In this document: positions 1 through 7,998 of the stretch, piece by piece
Layout: each line of letters opens with the position of its first letter
Numbering within the stretch: position 1 is the stretch's first letter
Assembly (NCBI GenBank): GCA_026421185.1
Contig: JAPKCH010000012.1
Coordinates: 1-41,501, forward strand
Source of the DNA: Dehalococcoidia bacterium
GTDB lineage: Bacteria > Chloroflexota > Dehalococcoidia > Lucifugimonadales > Lucifugimonadaceae
DNA length: 41,501 nt
Direction: 5' to 3'
Program-made: the position numbers and the translations under genes
The notes under the pieces: generated by a model
What the model was told of the DNA's origin: nothing
The model's input: only the letters and a program-made list of their open reading frames with translations
The model's database searches: none

Positions 1-36
1 AAAGACCTCTACAAGAGCGTGGAGGATGATTCCTAA
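1..36 (+). CDS. C-terminal end of an upstream gene cut by the window edge
   Basis: The first 11 codons read KDLYKSVEDDS and end in TAA at 34-36. That stop shares its last A with the ATG of the next gene (TAATG), so the two genes are translationally coupled. A GGAGG ribosome binding site for the next gene (21-25) lies inside this coding end. Because HdrB/SdhE-like subunits are normally encoded beside a ferredoxin-like 4Fe-4S partner (HdrC or SdhB type), this may be the end of such a subunit. Nothing in the 11 visible residues identifies it. Confidence 0.6.
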   Translation, partial: KDLYKSVEDDS

Positions 37-932
37 TGAAGTACGCTTTTTATCCTGGATGTGTCGCCCGTGGCGGTGCTCCTGAACTTTATGATTCCGC
101 ACTTGCCGTAATGGAACGGCTGGGAATTGAGCATGTTGAACTGACAAAAGCTGCTTGCACCGGAGCCGGTGTATTACAGGAAAAGAACCTCAAGATGGGT
201 GACATCTTGAATGTTCGAACATTCGCGATGGCCGAGCAGATGGGGCTGCCGATCATGGTGTTATGTTCAACTTGTCAGGGTGTGATGAGTCAGGCTAACC
301 ATCGTGTTAAGCGTGACCCTGAGTACCTTGCCGAGGTCAACAAACACCTCGCTGCTGAAGGTCTCGAGTACAAGGGAACGACTTCGATCAAGCACCTATT
401 GTGGGCGTTGATTGAGGATATCGGACTCGAGAAGCTCAAAGAGACGTTCACGCGAGAGCTCACAGGCGTGGCTATGGCTCCGTTCTACGGCTGCTACATG
501 GTTCGACCTACTGATGCGCTTGAGTTCAAAGCCAACCCAACTCGTGAGACTTCGATTGAAGATCTGATCGAGGCTGTAGGGGGCACAGTTACTGACTTTG
601 CTGGCAAGACCGCTTGCTGTGGATTCCCAATTCTGTTCATCAATCAGGCTAACTCGATGAAGATGGTTTCGAACCACACTGGAACAGCCAAGGATCTTGG
701 GGCAGATGCGATGGTCACTCCGTGTCCGTTGTGTCATCTGAACCTTGATGGTTACCAGCCAAAGGCTCGTAAGCAGGTTCGTGGCGATAAGGCAGATTTA
801 CCAATTATCCACGTGCCACAGCTAATCGGTTTGGCGATGGGTATGAGCGAGAAGGCCCTGGGACTCCAGAAGCACATCGTTTCTACGAAGGAACTCGTAC
901 GGAAAACCGAGGCTTTACCGACGCAGGTTTAG
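36..932 (+). CDS. CCG-domain iron-sulfur protein, HdrB / SdhE-like
   Basis: This 298-residue protein has the two-domain architecture of the CCG (cysteine-rich) family, which includes heterodisulfide reductase subunit B and the SdhE-type succinate dehydrogenase subunit. These proteins carry non-cubane [4Fe-4S] clusters and pass electrons to a disulfide, a quinone or a partner protein. The second domain is complete: C153, the pair C194-C195 followed by Gly (CCG), and C230-x-x-C233. The first domain has C9, C41 and C77-x-x-C80, but the first Cys of its CC pair is replaced by Ala40. The ATG overlaps the stop of the preceding gene and has GGAGG 10 bases upstream, so the start is secure. No membrane segment is seen. 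The family is clear; whether the partner is succinate dehydrogenase, a thiol-disulfide enzyme or a flavin oxidoreductase cannot be decided because the operon runs off the window. Confidence 0.8.
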   Translation: MKYAFYPGCVARGGAPELYDSALAVMERLGIEHVELTKAACTGAGVLQEKNLKMGDILNVRTFAMAEQMGLPIMVLCSTCQGVMSQANHRVKRDPEYLAEVNKHLAAEGLEYKGTTSIKHLLWALIEDIGLEKLKETFTRELTGVAMAPFYGCYMVRPTDALEFKANPTRETSIEDLIEAVGGTVTDFAGKTACCGFPILFINQANSMKMVSNHTGTAKDLGADAMVTPCPLCHLNLDGYQPKARKQVRGDKADLPIIHVPQLIGLAMGMSEKALGLQKHIVSTKELVRKTEALPTQV

Positions 933-964
933 TTCGGCACTTCGTTCATAAATACGGAATGTGA

Positions 965-995
965 AACGACCCAGGAATTTCCCGGGTCGTTTTCT
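965..995 (+). terminator. Rho-independent terminator after the HdrB-like gene
   Basis: AACGACCC (965-972) pairs with GGGTCGTT (984-991). The loop contains a further short GGAA/TTCC pairing, and the stem runs into TTTTCTTTT. It lies about 30 bases past the stop and closes the operon that enters from the left edge. Confidence 0.85.
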
Positions 996-1087
996 TTTAA
1001 CTTCTTTATGATTGACGCTTCGACGCTTTTGGGTGAGGCATAGACTGTAGTTCATCACGCTGTATTCGTATATCTCAGGATAAAAAA

Positions 1088-2257
1088 TTGAAAATCACCG
1101 CTGTTCGAGCGATTCCCATGTCGGATCCGATTCCAGTTGAACGACAATTCCGTTCCGATCTTGGAACAAGGGTGAAGTCAGACAACGTCATGGTGTTCGT
1201 CGAGACCGATGAGGGGCTTACTGGTATTGGCGCTTCACTTGGTAACCCTGCTGTCGTTACAGCAGCGATCAATTCGGAACTAGGACCTGAGATCATCGGA
1301 GAAAACCCGATGTTCTCTGAACGCATCTACGAGAAGATGTACAACGGATCGCGGTGGGCTCCGGCTATCGAGACCGGCATCTCCCAGCCCGATCCGAGTC
1401 GACGCCGCGGAATCATAATGGAAGCGATCTCCGGAATCGACATTGCCGTATGGGATGTGAAATCTCAGGCACTGGGCATTCCGATGTATCAGGCTATTGG
1501 TGCAGTGCGTGATTCTATTCGAGGTTACGCAAGCGGTGGCTGGGCTCCCGGTGAAGAAGCTGAAGTCGAGCTGGGTGGATACGCTGCTAAAGGCTTCAGC
1601 GCCGTGAAGATGCGGGTTGTTGGGCACGACGGTTTCAAGGTCGACAACACGGTTACTCGGGTGGCTGCCGCACGGCGCGGCATCGGGCCAGATGTTGAAC
1701 TGATGGTCGATGCGCACGGTTCGTTGGATGTCGCTTCGGCTATCAAAGTGGCCAGCGCTATCGAGGAGTACGACATCTCGTGGTTCGAGGAGCCGGTTTC
1801 TCCCGATGATCATGCGGGTCATGCTCGGGTTAGAAATTCAACTTCGATTCCTATTGCGACAGGCGAACGAGAGTTCACTCGTTTTGATTTCCAGAGCTTG
1901 CTCGATCACGAGGCGATTGATGTTGCCCAGCCGGATGTTGCGAGGGCAGGGGGCATAACCGAGATTCGGCGTATTGCAGCACTGGCTTCGGCACGGGGTG
2001 TGAAGGTTGCACCGCACGCTTGGGGTTCAGGCGTGTTGTTTGCTGCTTCGATTCATCTGTCAATGGCGTTACCGAACACTCATATTCTTGAGGTATCGCA
2101 GGGCTACATGCCGATGATGAACGAACTGTTCAATGAGGAATACGATATTCGAGAAGGTCGAGTGCACGCTCCGACTCAGCCGGGTATCGGTTTTACGCTG
2201 CGTGACGACGCAATGGAGCGGTTCAAGTACGTTGAAGGCCCTGAGTACGTCTTTTAG
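1088..2257 (+). CDS. Enolase-superfamily (mandelate racemase-like) dehydratase/racemase 1
   Basis: This 389-residue protein has the two-domain fold of the mandelate racemase/muconate lactonizing group: an N-terminal capping domain (about 1-125), then a TIM barrel. These enzymes abstract the alpha proton of a carboxylate bound to Mg2+, usually racemizing or dehydrating sugar acids. Visible ligands are D208 (in VDAHG, with H210), E234/E235 (FEEP) and E260 (TGERE). Catalytic candidates are K174-x-R176 on strand 2 and the D283/H310 dyad (QPD and PHAWGSG). KxR instead of KxK points to an acid-sugar dehydratase rather than a mandelate-type racemase. The start is TTG at 1088, supported by AGGA at 1077-1080 and by the family-typical MKIT opening. 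It is monocistronic after a terminator and convergent with the next gene. The substrate is unknown. Confidence 0.88.
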   Translation: MKITAVRAIPMSDPIPVERQFRSDLGTRVKSDNVMVFVETDEGLTGIGASLGNPAVVTAAINSELGPEIIGENPMFSERIYEKMYNGSRWAPAIETGISQPDPSRRRGIIMEAISGIDIAVWDVKSQALGIPMYQAIGAVRDSIRGYASGGWAPGEEAEVELGGYAAKGFSAVKMRVVGHDGFKVDNTVTRVAAARRGIGPDVELMVDAHGSLDVASAIKVASAIEEYDISWFEEPVSPDDHAGHARVRNSTSIPIATGEREFTRFDFQSLLDHEAIDVAQPDVARAGGITEIRRIAALASARGVKVAPHAWGSGVLFAASIHLSMALPNTHILEVSQGYMPMMNELFNEEYDIREGRVHAPTQPGIGFTLRDDAMERFKYVEGPEYVF

Positions 2258-2293
2258 GGCGTCAGGTCACTGGCTGGCATCTTCGTGCCGGTT

Positions 2294-2917
2294 TTATATT
2301 CGACCGTAAAAGGGCGAGTTGTCCCAGTCGTTGAGCATGATGCTGCTCTCAATGACAATCTCTCGTATTCGGTCGTCGTTCCATCCGCGTGCGCCCATCC
2401 AGCGAAGGACAATTCGCACGTCGGGGGCGTTCACAACTTCAGGATAATTGAGCAGTTCTGTCTTAAGATCAGCTGATTTTGCTACGTAATCGGGAATGGG
2501 GCATCGATCTTCGATCAGTGTTCGTGATGCGACCATGTCACCGCCATTGATCCTGAGAATTCGTTCTAGCCATGTATCGAACTCCCATGCAACGGCGATG
2601 GTCCATAGTTCACGACCTTCTGTGCCGCGCTTTGTGCCAGGGAATAGTCCGGTGAATCTTTTGAATAGTACGGGCTTATTACCGTATTGCTCTGGAAATC
2701 TTAGATTGCCCACGACATCGAGAACTGCTGCATATGCGGCTGAAACAAAGTCGACGTACATTGGTGCGAAATCGGCTTTAGGCAGCTCGATTTCATATTC
2801 ATAATCGGGAGTTTCGAGTTCGAAATCCCAAGCGAGTAGTGCGAACTCAAGCGTTGCCGGATTCGGCGGGCTTGGTCGCCAATTCAAGGCTGCTAGTAAT
2901 TCTGCTTCTTGTGCCAT
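2294..2917 (-). CDS. Hypothetical protein, 207 aa
   Basis: I do not recognise this family. The protein is soluble, acidic and rich in aromatic residues (repeated W, Y and F), with no signal peptide, membrane segment or cysteine motif. The long open frame, the ATG start and the absence of a better frame on the other strand argue that it is expressed. Its C-terminal half (RIVLRWMGARGWNDDRIREI and following residues) looks helical. It is convergent with the enolase-superfamily gene (36-base gap) and stands alone. No Shine-Dalgarno sequence is obvious upstream of the ATG. Confidence 0.6.
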   Translation of the reverse strand: MAQEAELLAALNWRPSPPNPATLEFALLAWDFELETPDYEYEIELPKADFAPMYVDFVSAAYAAVLDVVGNLRFPEQYGNKPVLFKRFTGLFPGTKRGTEGRELWTIAVAWEFDTWLERILRINGGDMVASRTLIEDRCPIPDYVAKSADLKTELLNYPEVVNAPDVRIVLRWMGARGWNDDRIREIVIESSIMLNDWDNSPFYGRI

Positions 2918-2981
2918 GGTTTAGTCTGTCTCGGCTTTTTTCTACATCTCGCAAAGTAGCTTATTTATTTGGTTCGAAGAT

Positions 2982-3169
2982 TGTCATCCTGAACACATGT
3001 ACACAATAGACCAGTTTAGATTCGTGCTGGATCTGTCACTTTAACGAGTTGATAGAGCTAACAACGAAAAACTGGTTTTTTTCGTCGGAGCGGCCGGTCA
3101 TGTTTTTTCTCTTTAGTGAGCGATAGCGGGGTTTAGACGTTTGACTCTGAAAATGAGTTCAGGATGACA
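2982..3169. repeat. MITE-like element bounded by 13-bp perfect inverted repeats
   Basis: TGTCATCCTGAAC at 2982-2994 is exactly the reverse complement of GTTCAGGATGACA at 3157-3169, giving a 188-base segment with matched ends. Inside it a second, smaller inverted pair occurs (ACCAGTTT 3010-3017 and AAACTGGT 3069-3076). There is no reading frame. I see no clear target-site duplication, so mobility is an inference. The alternative is a large imperfect RNA hairpin at the end of the convergent transcripts. Confidence 0.45.
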
Positions 3170-3177
3170 TTGAATAA

Positions 3178-3219
3178 AAAATAAGTGCGGCGACCATATA
3201 TGGTCGCCGCACTTATTTT
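3178..3219 (-). terminator. Perfect 21-bp palindromic terminator after mdh
   Basis: The sequence is perfectly self-complementary around the centre at 3198/3199 for 21 base pairs, with a GC-rich middle (GTGCGGCGACC) and A/T tracts at both ends. Read on the minus strand it ends in a T-rich run, so it would terminate the carboxyltransferase-MazG-mdh transcript. The symmetry makes it usable in both directions. Confidence 0.85.
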
Positions 3220-3298
3220 GTGATAGGTATTTCCAGAAGAACGATCGCAGCTTTTCAGCCCACAATTACCGATCTCTAAGAAAACGTGCCTTTGGCAC

Positions 3299-4228
3299 CT
3301 ACGCTTTTGCCATGATGTCTACTAGTTCCTGCACTGAGTCGGCTGATGCCTTGAGTGCTGCCGATTCTTTGTCGGTAAGTTCTACTTCGATGATCTCTTC
3401 GATTCCCTTTGCGCCGAGTTTTACTGGCACACCGGCGTAAAGACCATCGATGCCGTATTCACCTTCAAGAAATGCTGCACAAGGAAGGATTTCCTTGCGG
3501 TCGAGCAATACAGCTTCAACCATCTGTGCAACAGCTGCTGAAGGTGCGTAGTACGCAGAACCGGTCTTCAAAAGACCAACGATCTCGGCTCCACCATCAC
3601 GGGTTCGTTGAACGATCTCTTCGAGTCGTTTGGCTTCTATTAGCTTAGCTACAGGCACTCCGCCGACGGTTGTTGAACCGATTAGCGGAACCATCGTGTC
3701 GCCATGTCCGCCAAGAACGTAGGCCGAAACGTTGGTAACTGAAGCGTCGAGTTCCTGAGAAAGGAAAGTTCGGAATCGAGCTGTGTCGAGAATACCAGCC
3801 ATGCCGATGACTCGTTCCTTCGGGAATCCGCTGACCTTGTATGCGTGTTGAACCATGGCGTCGAGTGGGTTCGACACAACGATCAAGATTGCATTCGGTG
3901 AATATTTTGCGACTTCAGCAGTTACAGAGCCAACGATTTTCATGTTGGTCATCAGCAGATCGTCACGGCTCATACCGGGCTTTCGTGGTATGCCTGCAGT
4001 TACGACTACGACGTCGGAGTCGGCGGTGTCTTCGTATGTGTTTGCGCCCGTGATCTGAGCATCTGTTCCGATTACTGGGCCTGACTCGAGCATGTCGAGG
4101 GCGATGCCCTGTGGCTTGCCTTCAACAATGTCGACCAAAACTACGTCAGCGTAACCCGTTTCGAAAACGCGCTGTGCTGTTGTTGCGCCAACAAATCCGG
4201 CACCAACGACTGTCACTTTGAACTTCAT
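3299..4228 (-). CDS. mdh: Malate dehydrogenase, NAD-dependent
   Basis: This is a 309-residue LDH-type malate dehydrogenase that interconverts malate and oxaloacetate in the TCA cycle. The nucleotide-binding GAGFVG is at 9-14, with D33 at the end of strand 2 (NAD rather than NADP). Substrate-binding arginines are R82 and R88 in [11 protein letters not shown]. Arg rather than Gln at the first position marks malate instead of lactate specificity. R151 binds the carboxylate, N120 lies in VSNPLD, and D148/H175 (GGHGD) form the proton relay. Length and the [11 protein letters not shown] motif match the tetrameric Chloroflexus/Bacillus type. It is the last gene of a minus-strand run after the carboxyltransferase and MazG-like genes (77-base gap) and is followed by a strong terminator. 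Confidence 0.95.
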   Translation of the reverse strand: MKFKVTVVGAGFVGATTAQRVFETGYADVVLVDIVEGKPQGIALDMLESGPVIGTDAQITGANTYEDTADSDVVVVTAGIPRKPGMSRDDLLMTNMKIVGSVTAEVAKYSPNAILIVVSNPLDAMVQHAYKVSGFPKERVIGMAGILDTARFRTFLSQELDASVTNVSAYVLGGHGDTMVPLIGSTTVGGVPVAKLIEAKRLEEIVQRTRDGGAEIVGLLKTGSAYYAPSAAVAQMVEAVLLDRKEILPCAAFLEGEYGIDGLYAGVPVKLGAKGIEEIIEVELTDKESAALKASADSVQELVDIMAKA

Positions 4229-4305
4229 AACTTTTTCTTTCTCAGCTTGTAAAGCTTCTCACCAAATAGACCTGTATTTAAGTCAAACTCGAAACGATCG
4301 AGTTG

Positions 4306-4752
4306 TTACTGCCACTTGTGAGGTTTTCCTTTTTTCGGTAGAACTTTGCCTGTGTCGGGTCTTATCGCGTGGGTTTCGTTGGTTTTCGCCGCAGCCTTGG
4401 TAGTTACGCGATCCATCCCTTTGATTCCCGGCGAGCCCATCGCCTCTGCGTGACCTAGTGCCACGAAGATTATGTCTGCGGTTTCATCGGCGACAGCGTA
4501 GTCGCCTTCTTTCTCAGATATTGCTTGCGCCAATTCATTGAACTCCTCGTCGAGTATGCTCGTTCTATTGGCGACTATTTCAGTTGCGCTCTGTCCTTTA
4601 AACTGCCCTGAACCAACTTCGAATCGATTATGGAAATCCCATACTTCGCGTGCCATTCCAGCGACGGAATCGACGAACTCTTGGCGCCCAACAGTGTTGG
4701 GTGCGTACGTTCTTTTTGTGGAATCCTGATTACTTTGTTCGTTGTCTGACAT
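4306..4752 (-). CDS. MazG-like all-alpha NTP pyrophosphohydrolase
   Basis: This 148-residue protein carries the metal-binding signature of the all-alpha NTP pyrophosphatase superfamily: E69-E70-x-x-E73 on one helix and D89-E90-x-x-D93 on the next. The family hydrolyses nucleoside triphosphates to monophosphate and pyrophosphate (house-cleaning of non-canonical nucleotides) or acts as phosphoribosyl-ATP pyrophosphohydrolase. The C-terminal tail (TGKVLPKKGKPHKW) resembles the Lys/Pro-rich end of MazG-like and HisE-like members. The first 20 residues look disordered. It starts only 10 bases after the carboxyltransferase stop, so the two are co-transcribed. No his gene is nearby, so the house-cleaning role is more likely than histidine synthesis. 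Confidence 0.75.
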   Translation of the reverse strand: MSDNEQSNQDSTKRTYAPNTVGRQEFVDSVAGMAREVWDFHNRFEVGSGQFKGQSATEIVANRTSILDEEFNELAQAISEKEGDYAVADETADIIFVALGHAEAMGSPGIKGMDRVTTKAAAKTNETHAIRPDTGKVLPKKGKPHKWQ

Positions 4753-4762
4753 GATTGGTGAA

Positions 4763-6295
4763 CTAGAGCGGGATGTTTCCGTGTTTTTTAGCTGGTAGGC
4801 TATCGACTTTCGATTCCAGCATTCGAAGTGCTTTTACGAGTTCAGGTCGAGTCTGAGCTGGGTCGATAACGTCATCAAGGTAGCCACGGTTTGCTGCTAC
4901 GTATGGGTTAGCGAACTTATCTCGGTAGTCGGAGACCATCTCGGCGCGCTTGGCTTCTGCATCATCAGCCGCTGCGATTTCTCGTCGACCGATTACGTTG
5001 ATAGCACCCTCGGGACCCATCACCGCGATTTCAGATCCAGGCCAAGCCAAATTCACGTCGGTCCGCATCTCTTTTGAACCCATGACGATGTACGCGCCAC
5101 CGTAGGCCTTGCGCAGGATGACGGTGATCTTGGGTACGGTCGCTTCGACGTAGGCGTAGAGGAGCTTCGCACCATGACGAATCAGTCCGCCGTACTCCTG
5201 CTGAGTTCCAGGCATGAATCCGGGAACGTCGACGAGAGTAACGATAGGAATATTGAAGGCATCACAAAAACGGACGAATCGGGCCGCTTTGTCAGAGGCG
5301 TCGATGTCGAGCATTCCGGCCATTTGATTCGCCTGATTGGCTACGATACCGATGCTTTTTCCGTCGAGTCGTGCGAGTCCGACTACAATGTTTGGAGCAA
5401 AGTTGTGGTGCACCGAAAGAAATTCGCCGTTGTCGACCACTTTCGTAATTACGTCCATCACGTCGTAAGGCTGGTTGGCAGCATCAGGGACAATGTCTCG
5501 TAGCGAGTTGTCAGAGCGATCAGCAGCGTCCGATGACTCAACAGATGGAGCCGATTCAGCGTTATTCGACGGAAGGTATGAGAGAAGCTGGCGAACGTGG
5601 GCGAAGCAGGCTTCTTCCGATTCGGCTGTAAAGTGTGCAACTCCGCTTCGAGAAGCGTGTGTAGCTGCTCCACCAAGGTCTTCATGGGAAACCTCTTCAC
5701 CAGTTACTGCCTTCACGACATCAGGACCGGTGATGTACATCTGCCCAATGCCTTCGACCATGTAAATGAAGTCTGTAAGTGCAGGAGAGTAGACGGCTCC
5801 ACCGGCAGCAGGACCAGCGATGATGGTGATTTGTGGAACTACTCCTGAGGCGAGAGTGTTGCGTTTGAATATTTCGCCATACCCGGCAAGGGAGTCGATT
5901 CCTTCTTGGATTCTGGCTCCACCGGAGTCGTTGATACCCAGGATCGGTGCTCCCATGCGCATTGCATGGTCCATCACCTTTGAAATCTTTTGTGCTGCTA
6001 CCTGAGAAAGCGATCCACCGAGGACGGTGAAGTCTTGGGCGTAAGCGAATACCTGACGACCCTCGACTAGTCCGTGGCCTGTGACTACAGCATCGCCTTC
6101 GAACAGTTGTTTTTCAAGACCGAGATCGGTTGATCTATGAGTTACGAATGTATCTAGTTCGGTGAAGCTGCCATCGTCGAAGAAGCTAAAAAGTCGTTCA
6201 CGAGCGGTGAGCTTGCCTCGTTTGTGTTGAGATTCGACTCGCTTTTCGCCACCGCCAAGATGGGCAGTCTTTCGTCGAGCTTCGAGTTGTTCCAA
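4763..6295 (-). CDS. Acyl-CoA carboxylase carboxyltransferase (beta) subunit
   Basis: The 510 residues match the length and order of PccB/MmdA-type biotin-dependent carboxyltransferases, which move CO2 between carboxybiotin and acyl-CoA. The N-terminal crotonase-like domain has the oxyanion motif GGAR at 125-128; the C-terminal domain has GGAY at 399-402. Residue 403 is Ile. In Streptomyces PccB the equivalent Asp favours propionyl-CoA, and Ile is found in acetyl-CoA-accepting and methylmalonyl-CoA decarboxylase-type subunits, so the label propionyl-CoA carboxylase is uncertain. A stretch at about 243-268 is Ser/Asp/Glu-rich and looks like a linker. The start used is TTG at 6295, because MEQLEARRK fits the family, but it has no clear Shine-Dalgarno; the frame stays open about 35 codons further upstream without a better start. 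No biotin carboxylase or BCCP gene is adjacent. Confidence 0.88.
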   Translation of the reverse strand: MEQLEARRKTAHLGGGEKRVESQHKRGKLTARERLFSFFDDGSFTELDTFVTHRSTDLGLEKQLFEGDAVVTGHGLVEGRQVFAYAQDFTVLGGSLSQVAAQKISKVMDHAMRMGAPILGINDSGGARIQEGIDSLAGYGEIFKRNTLASGVVPQITIIAGPAAGGAVYSPALTDFIYMVEGIGQMYITGPDVVKAVTGEEVSHEDLGGAATHASRSGVAHFTAESEEACFAHVRQLLSYLPSNNAESAPSVESSDAADRSDNSLRDIVPDAANQPYDVMDVITKVVDNGEFLSVHHNFAPNIVVGLARLDGKSIGIVANQANQMAGMLDIDASDKAARFVRFCDAFNIPIVTLVDVPGFMPGTQQEYGGLIRHGAKLLYAYVEATVPKITVILRKAYGGAYIVMGSKEMRTDVNLAWPGSEIAVMGPEGAINVIGRREIAAADDAEAKRAEMVSDYRDKFANPYVAANRGYLDDVIDPAQTRPELVKALRMLESKVDSLPAKKHGNIPL

Positions 6296-6580
6296 CTTGG
6301 TTAGCTGAACTTGTTGGTCGTCGGATACAGATTCGGTAGCTATCTTGATGACTCGCAGGCTAAGGTTTCGGCGTGGATCTTTGGGCTAATTTTTTGCCAA
6401 ATTGCATTATGCTGTTCGGCTGGGCGCGGAGCGCCAGTAAATCTTAACTTACGTCTAGTTGTGCGGCAACTAGGCAAATAGAGGTGATAAGTCTCTGTCG
6501 AGTGTTAAAATTAGGCTCAGTTTAGTCAAAGCAATACTTTTTACTTAGCGTGTGAATTTCGACTCTAAATAGTCAGGTCT
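6296..6580. promoter_or_regulatory. Divergent promoter region with two hairpins
   Basis: This spacer separates the minus-strand carboxyltransferase operon from the plus-strand folP operon and must hold both promoters. GGCGC-GGA-GCGCC (6423-6435) and CTAGTTG-TGCGG-CAACTAG (6455-6473) form adjacent perfect hairpins without a T tract, so they do not look like terminators. They could be protein-binding palindromes or leader structure. I could not choose a convincing -35/-10 pair for either direction. Confidence 0.4.
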
Positions 6581-7468
6581 ATGTCGACGAACTCCCAACA
6601 ATCCAAATATTCTCTAGTTATCGGCGACTCAAAATTTGTTTGGGGCGAGCGCACTTACATCATGGGAATCGTGAACGCTACTCCAGATTCGTTCTCAGGC
6701 GACGGAGTTTTGCCGGCCACGGGCGACATTCAAAATGCCGTCGATCAGGCGTTGCGTATGGAGGACGAGGGCGCCGACATTATCGATGTGGGCGGCGAAT
6801 CGACTCGTCCACCTAGTCTCTATCCAGATGCTAAACCTGTTGATTCAGATGATGAGATTCGTCGGGTCGTTCCTATCATTGAAGCCTTGGCAGGACGATT
6901 AGATGTACCAATATCGATCGACACTCGGAAGGCGAGCGTAGTGGTGGCCGCTGTTGATGTCGGTGCGGCGATAGCGAACGATGTGTCGATGCTGGGTGAT
7001 CCCGAGATGGTTGGCATAGTAGCGAGTACTCAAGTGCCTGTGATAGTGAGTCACATCAGGCAGGGTGGACATAAGGGCTATATTGTTCAGGACGTATTGA
7101 GTGATCTTGAAGGTTCGATCGATCAGTTGATAGCGGTAAGAGTCGGACGATCAAAGATCATCATTGATCCTGGGCTCGGCTTCGCTAAGACTACCGAGCA
7201 GTCGTTAGATCTGATGCGAAGTATCGATCGAATTCGAGACGATCTGAAGTTGCCGGTGCTTATCGGAAGCTCTCGAAAATCGTTTATCGGTTCCGTTACT
7301 GGCGAGCCGCTAGAAGATCGACTATTTGGTACCGCTGCAACGATTGCGCTTGCAATACAGTCTGGTGCGGACATTGTTCGGGTTCACGATGTGAAGGAAA
7401 TGGTGAGTGTGGTGAAGATGAGCGACGAACTAGTGCGTGTCGTAGAAAGTGGTGCACAAAATGGCTAG
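6581..7468 (+). CDS. folP: Dihydropteroate synthase
   Basis: This 295-residue TIM-barrel enzyme condenses p-aminobenzoate with 6-hydroxymethyl-dihydropterin pyrophosphate in folate synthesis. The pterin/Mg2+ loop MGIVNATPDSFSGDG is at 28-42 (N32) and the second signature GGESTRPPS at 71-79. SIDTRKA and GSSRKSFIG carry the conserved pABA- and pterin-binding residues. The ATG at 6581 gives about 20 extra residues before the barrel, which is common. The gene overlaps folK by 8 bases and is the first of the pair. No sulfonamide-resistance-type insertion is evident. Confidence 0.95.
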   Translation: MSTNSQQSKYSLVIGDSKFVWGERTYIMGIVNATPDSFSGDGVLPATGDIQNAVDQALRMEDEGADIIDVGGESTRPPSLYPDAKPVDSDDEIRRVVPIIEALAGRLDVPISIDTRKASVVVAAVDVGAAIANDVSMLGDPEMVGIVASTQVPVIVSHIRQGGHKGYIVQDVLSDLEGSIDQLIAVRVGRSKIIIDPGLGFAKTTEQSLDLMRSIDRIRDDLKLPVLIGSSRKSFIGSVTGEPLEDRLFGTAATIALAIQSGADIVRVHDVKEMVSVVKMSDELVRVVESGAQNG

Positions 7469-7952
7469 TGGGCTGGTGACTGCTTACATCGGGCTCGGCA
7501 GCAACTTAGGCGATCGTCATAAGAACCTTGAAGGGGCAGTGGAACGCTTGTCGAGCGTCGGTTCTCTTACGGCACTTAGTTCGGTTTACGAAACTAAGCC
7601 ATGGGGCGTCGATGGGTATCAGCCGAGGTATTTGAACCAAGTGGCGGCAGTAAATACGATTCTTAATCCGCTCGACGTAGTTACAGAACTCCTGTCGATC
7701 GAGTATGTGCTAGGCCGAGCACGGGAAGCGAAGAACGTATCTCGCACTTTAGATATGGATCTGCTTTTGCACGGCGACACTGTAGTGGAAGCTAGCGGGG
7801 TTACTGTTCCGCACCCACGTCTGCATGAACGAGCATTCGTACTAGTGCCATTGGCACAGATAGCAGCAGATTTAGTTCATCCAGTGTTTGGTAAGTCGAT
7901 TGCTGAACTAACCGCTGAGTCAGATCGCTCTGGAATCACTGGGATCGCCTAG
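7461..7952 (+). CDS. folK: 2-amino-4-hydroxy-6-hydroxymethyldihydropteridine pyrophosphokinase
   Basis: HPPK transfers pyrophosphate from ATP to the pterin, supplying the substrate of the folP product next door. Family marks are the N-terminal YIGLGSNLGDR, the RTLDMDLLLHG motif with the two Mg2+-binding aspartates, and PHPRLHERAFVLVPL. I chose ATG at 7461 (MASGLVTAYIG), whose ATGGCTAG overlaps the folP stop. A GTG at 7449 would add four residues (MVHK) that the family does not need. The 163 residues match single-domain HPPK length. It ends shortly before a convergent membrane-protein gene. Confidence 0.93.
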   Translation: MASGLVTAYIGLGSNLGDRHKNLEGAVERLSSVGSLTALSSVYETKPWGVDGYQPRYLNQVAAVNTILNPLDVVTELLSIEYVLGRAREAKNVSRTLDMDLLLHGDTVVEASGVTVPHPRLHERAFVLVPLAQIAADLVHPVFGKSIAELTAESDRSGITGIA

Positions 7953-7998
7953 CTAGGTGGATCGGTCCCGAGAATGACCGAGCACCAAATCTTGCGAA

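Larger units (their letters stand above)
2918..3298. other. Intergenic region with repeat and terminator, no gene seen
   Basis: About 380 bases carry no convincing reading frame on either strand. It holds the inverted-repeat-bounded segment 2982-3169 and the palindrome 3178-3219, listed separately. The base composition is more AT-rich and T-tract-rich than in the flanking genes. Confidence 0.6.

Noticed and set aside
1280-1822. Long antisense frame of 180 codons opposite dehydratase 1
   Set aside because: The plus strand carries a complete enolase-superfamily protein with all motifs; the antisense frame has no family features and is a codon-bias shadow.
7449-7460. GTG start for folK four codons upstream
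   Set aside because: The ATG at 7461 gives the family N-terminus directly and the classic overlap with the folP stop.
7962-7981. TCGGTC/GACCGA hairpin between convergent folK and the CopD-like gene as a terminator
   Set aside because: Only six base pairs and no adjacent T tract.
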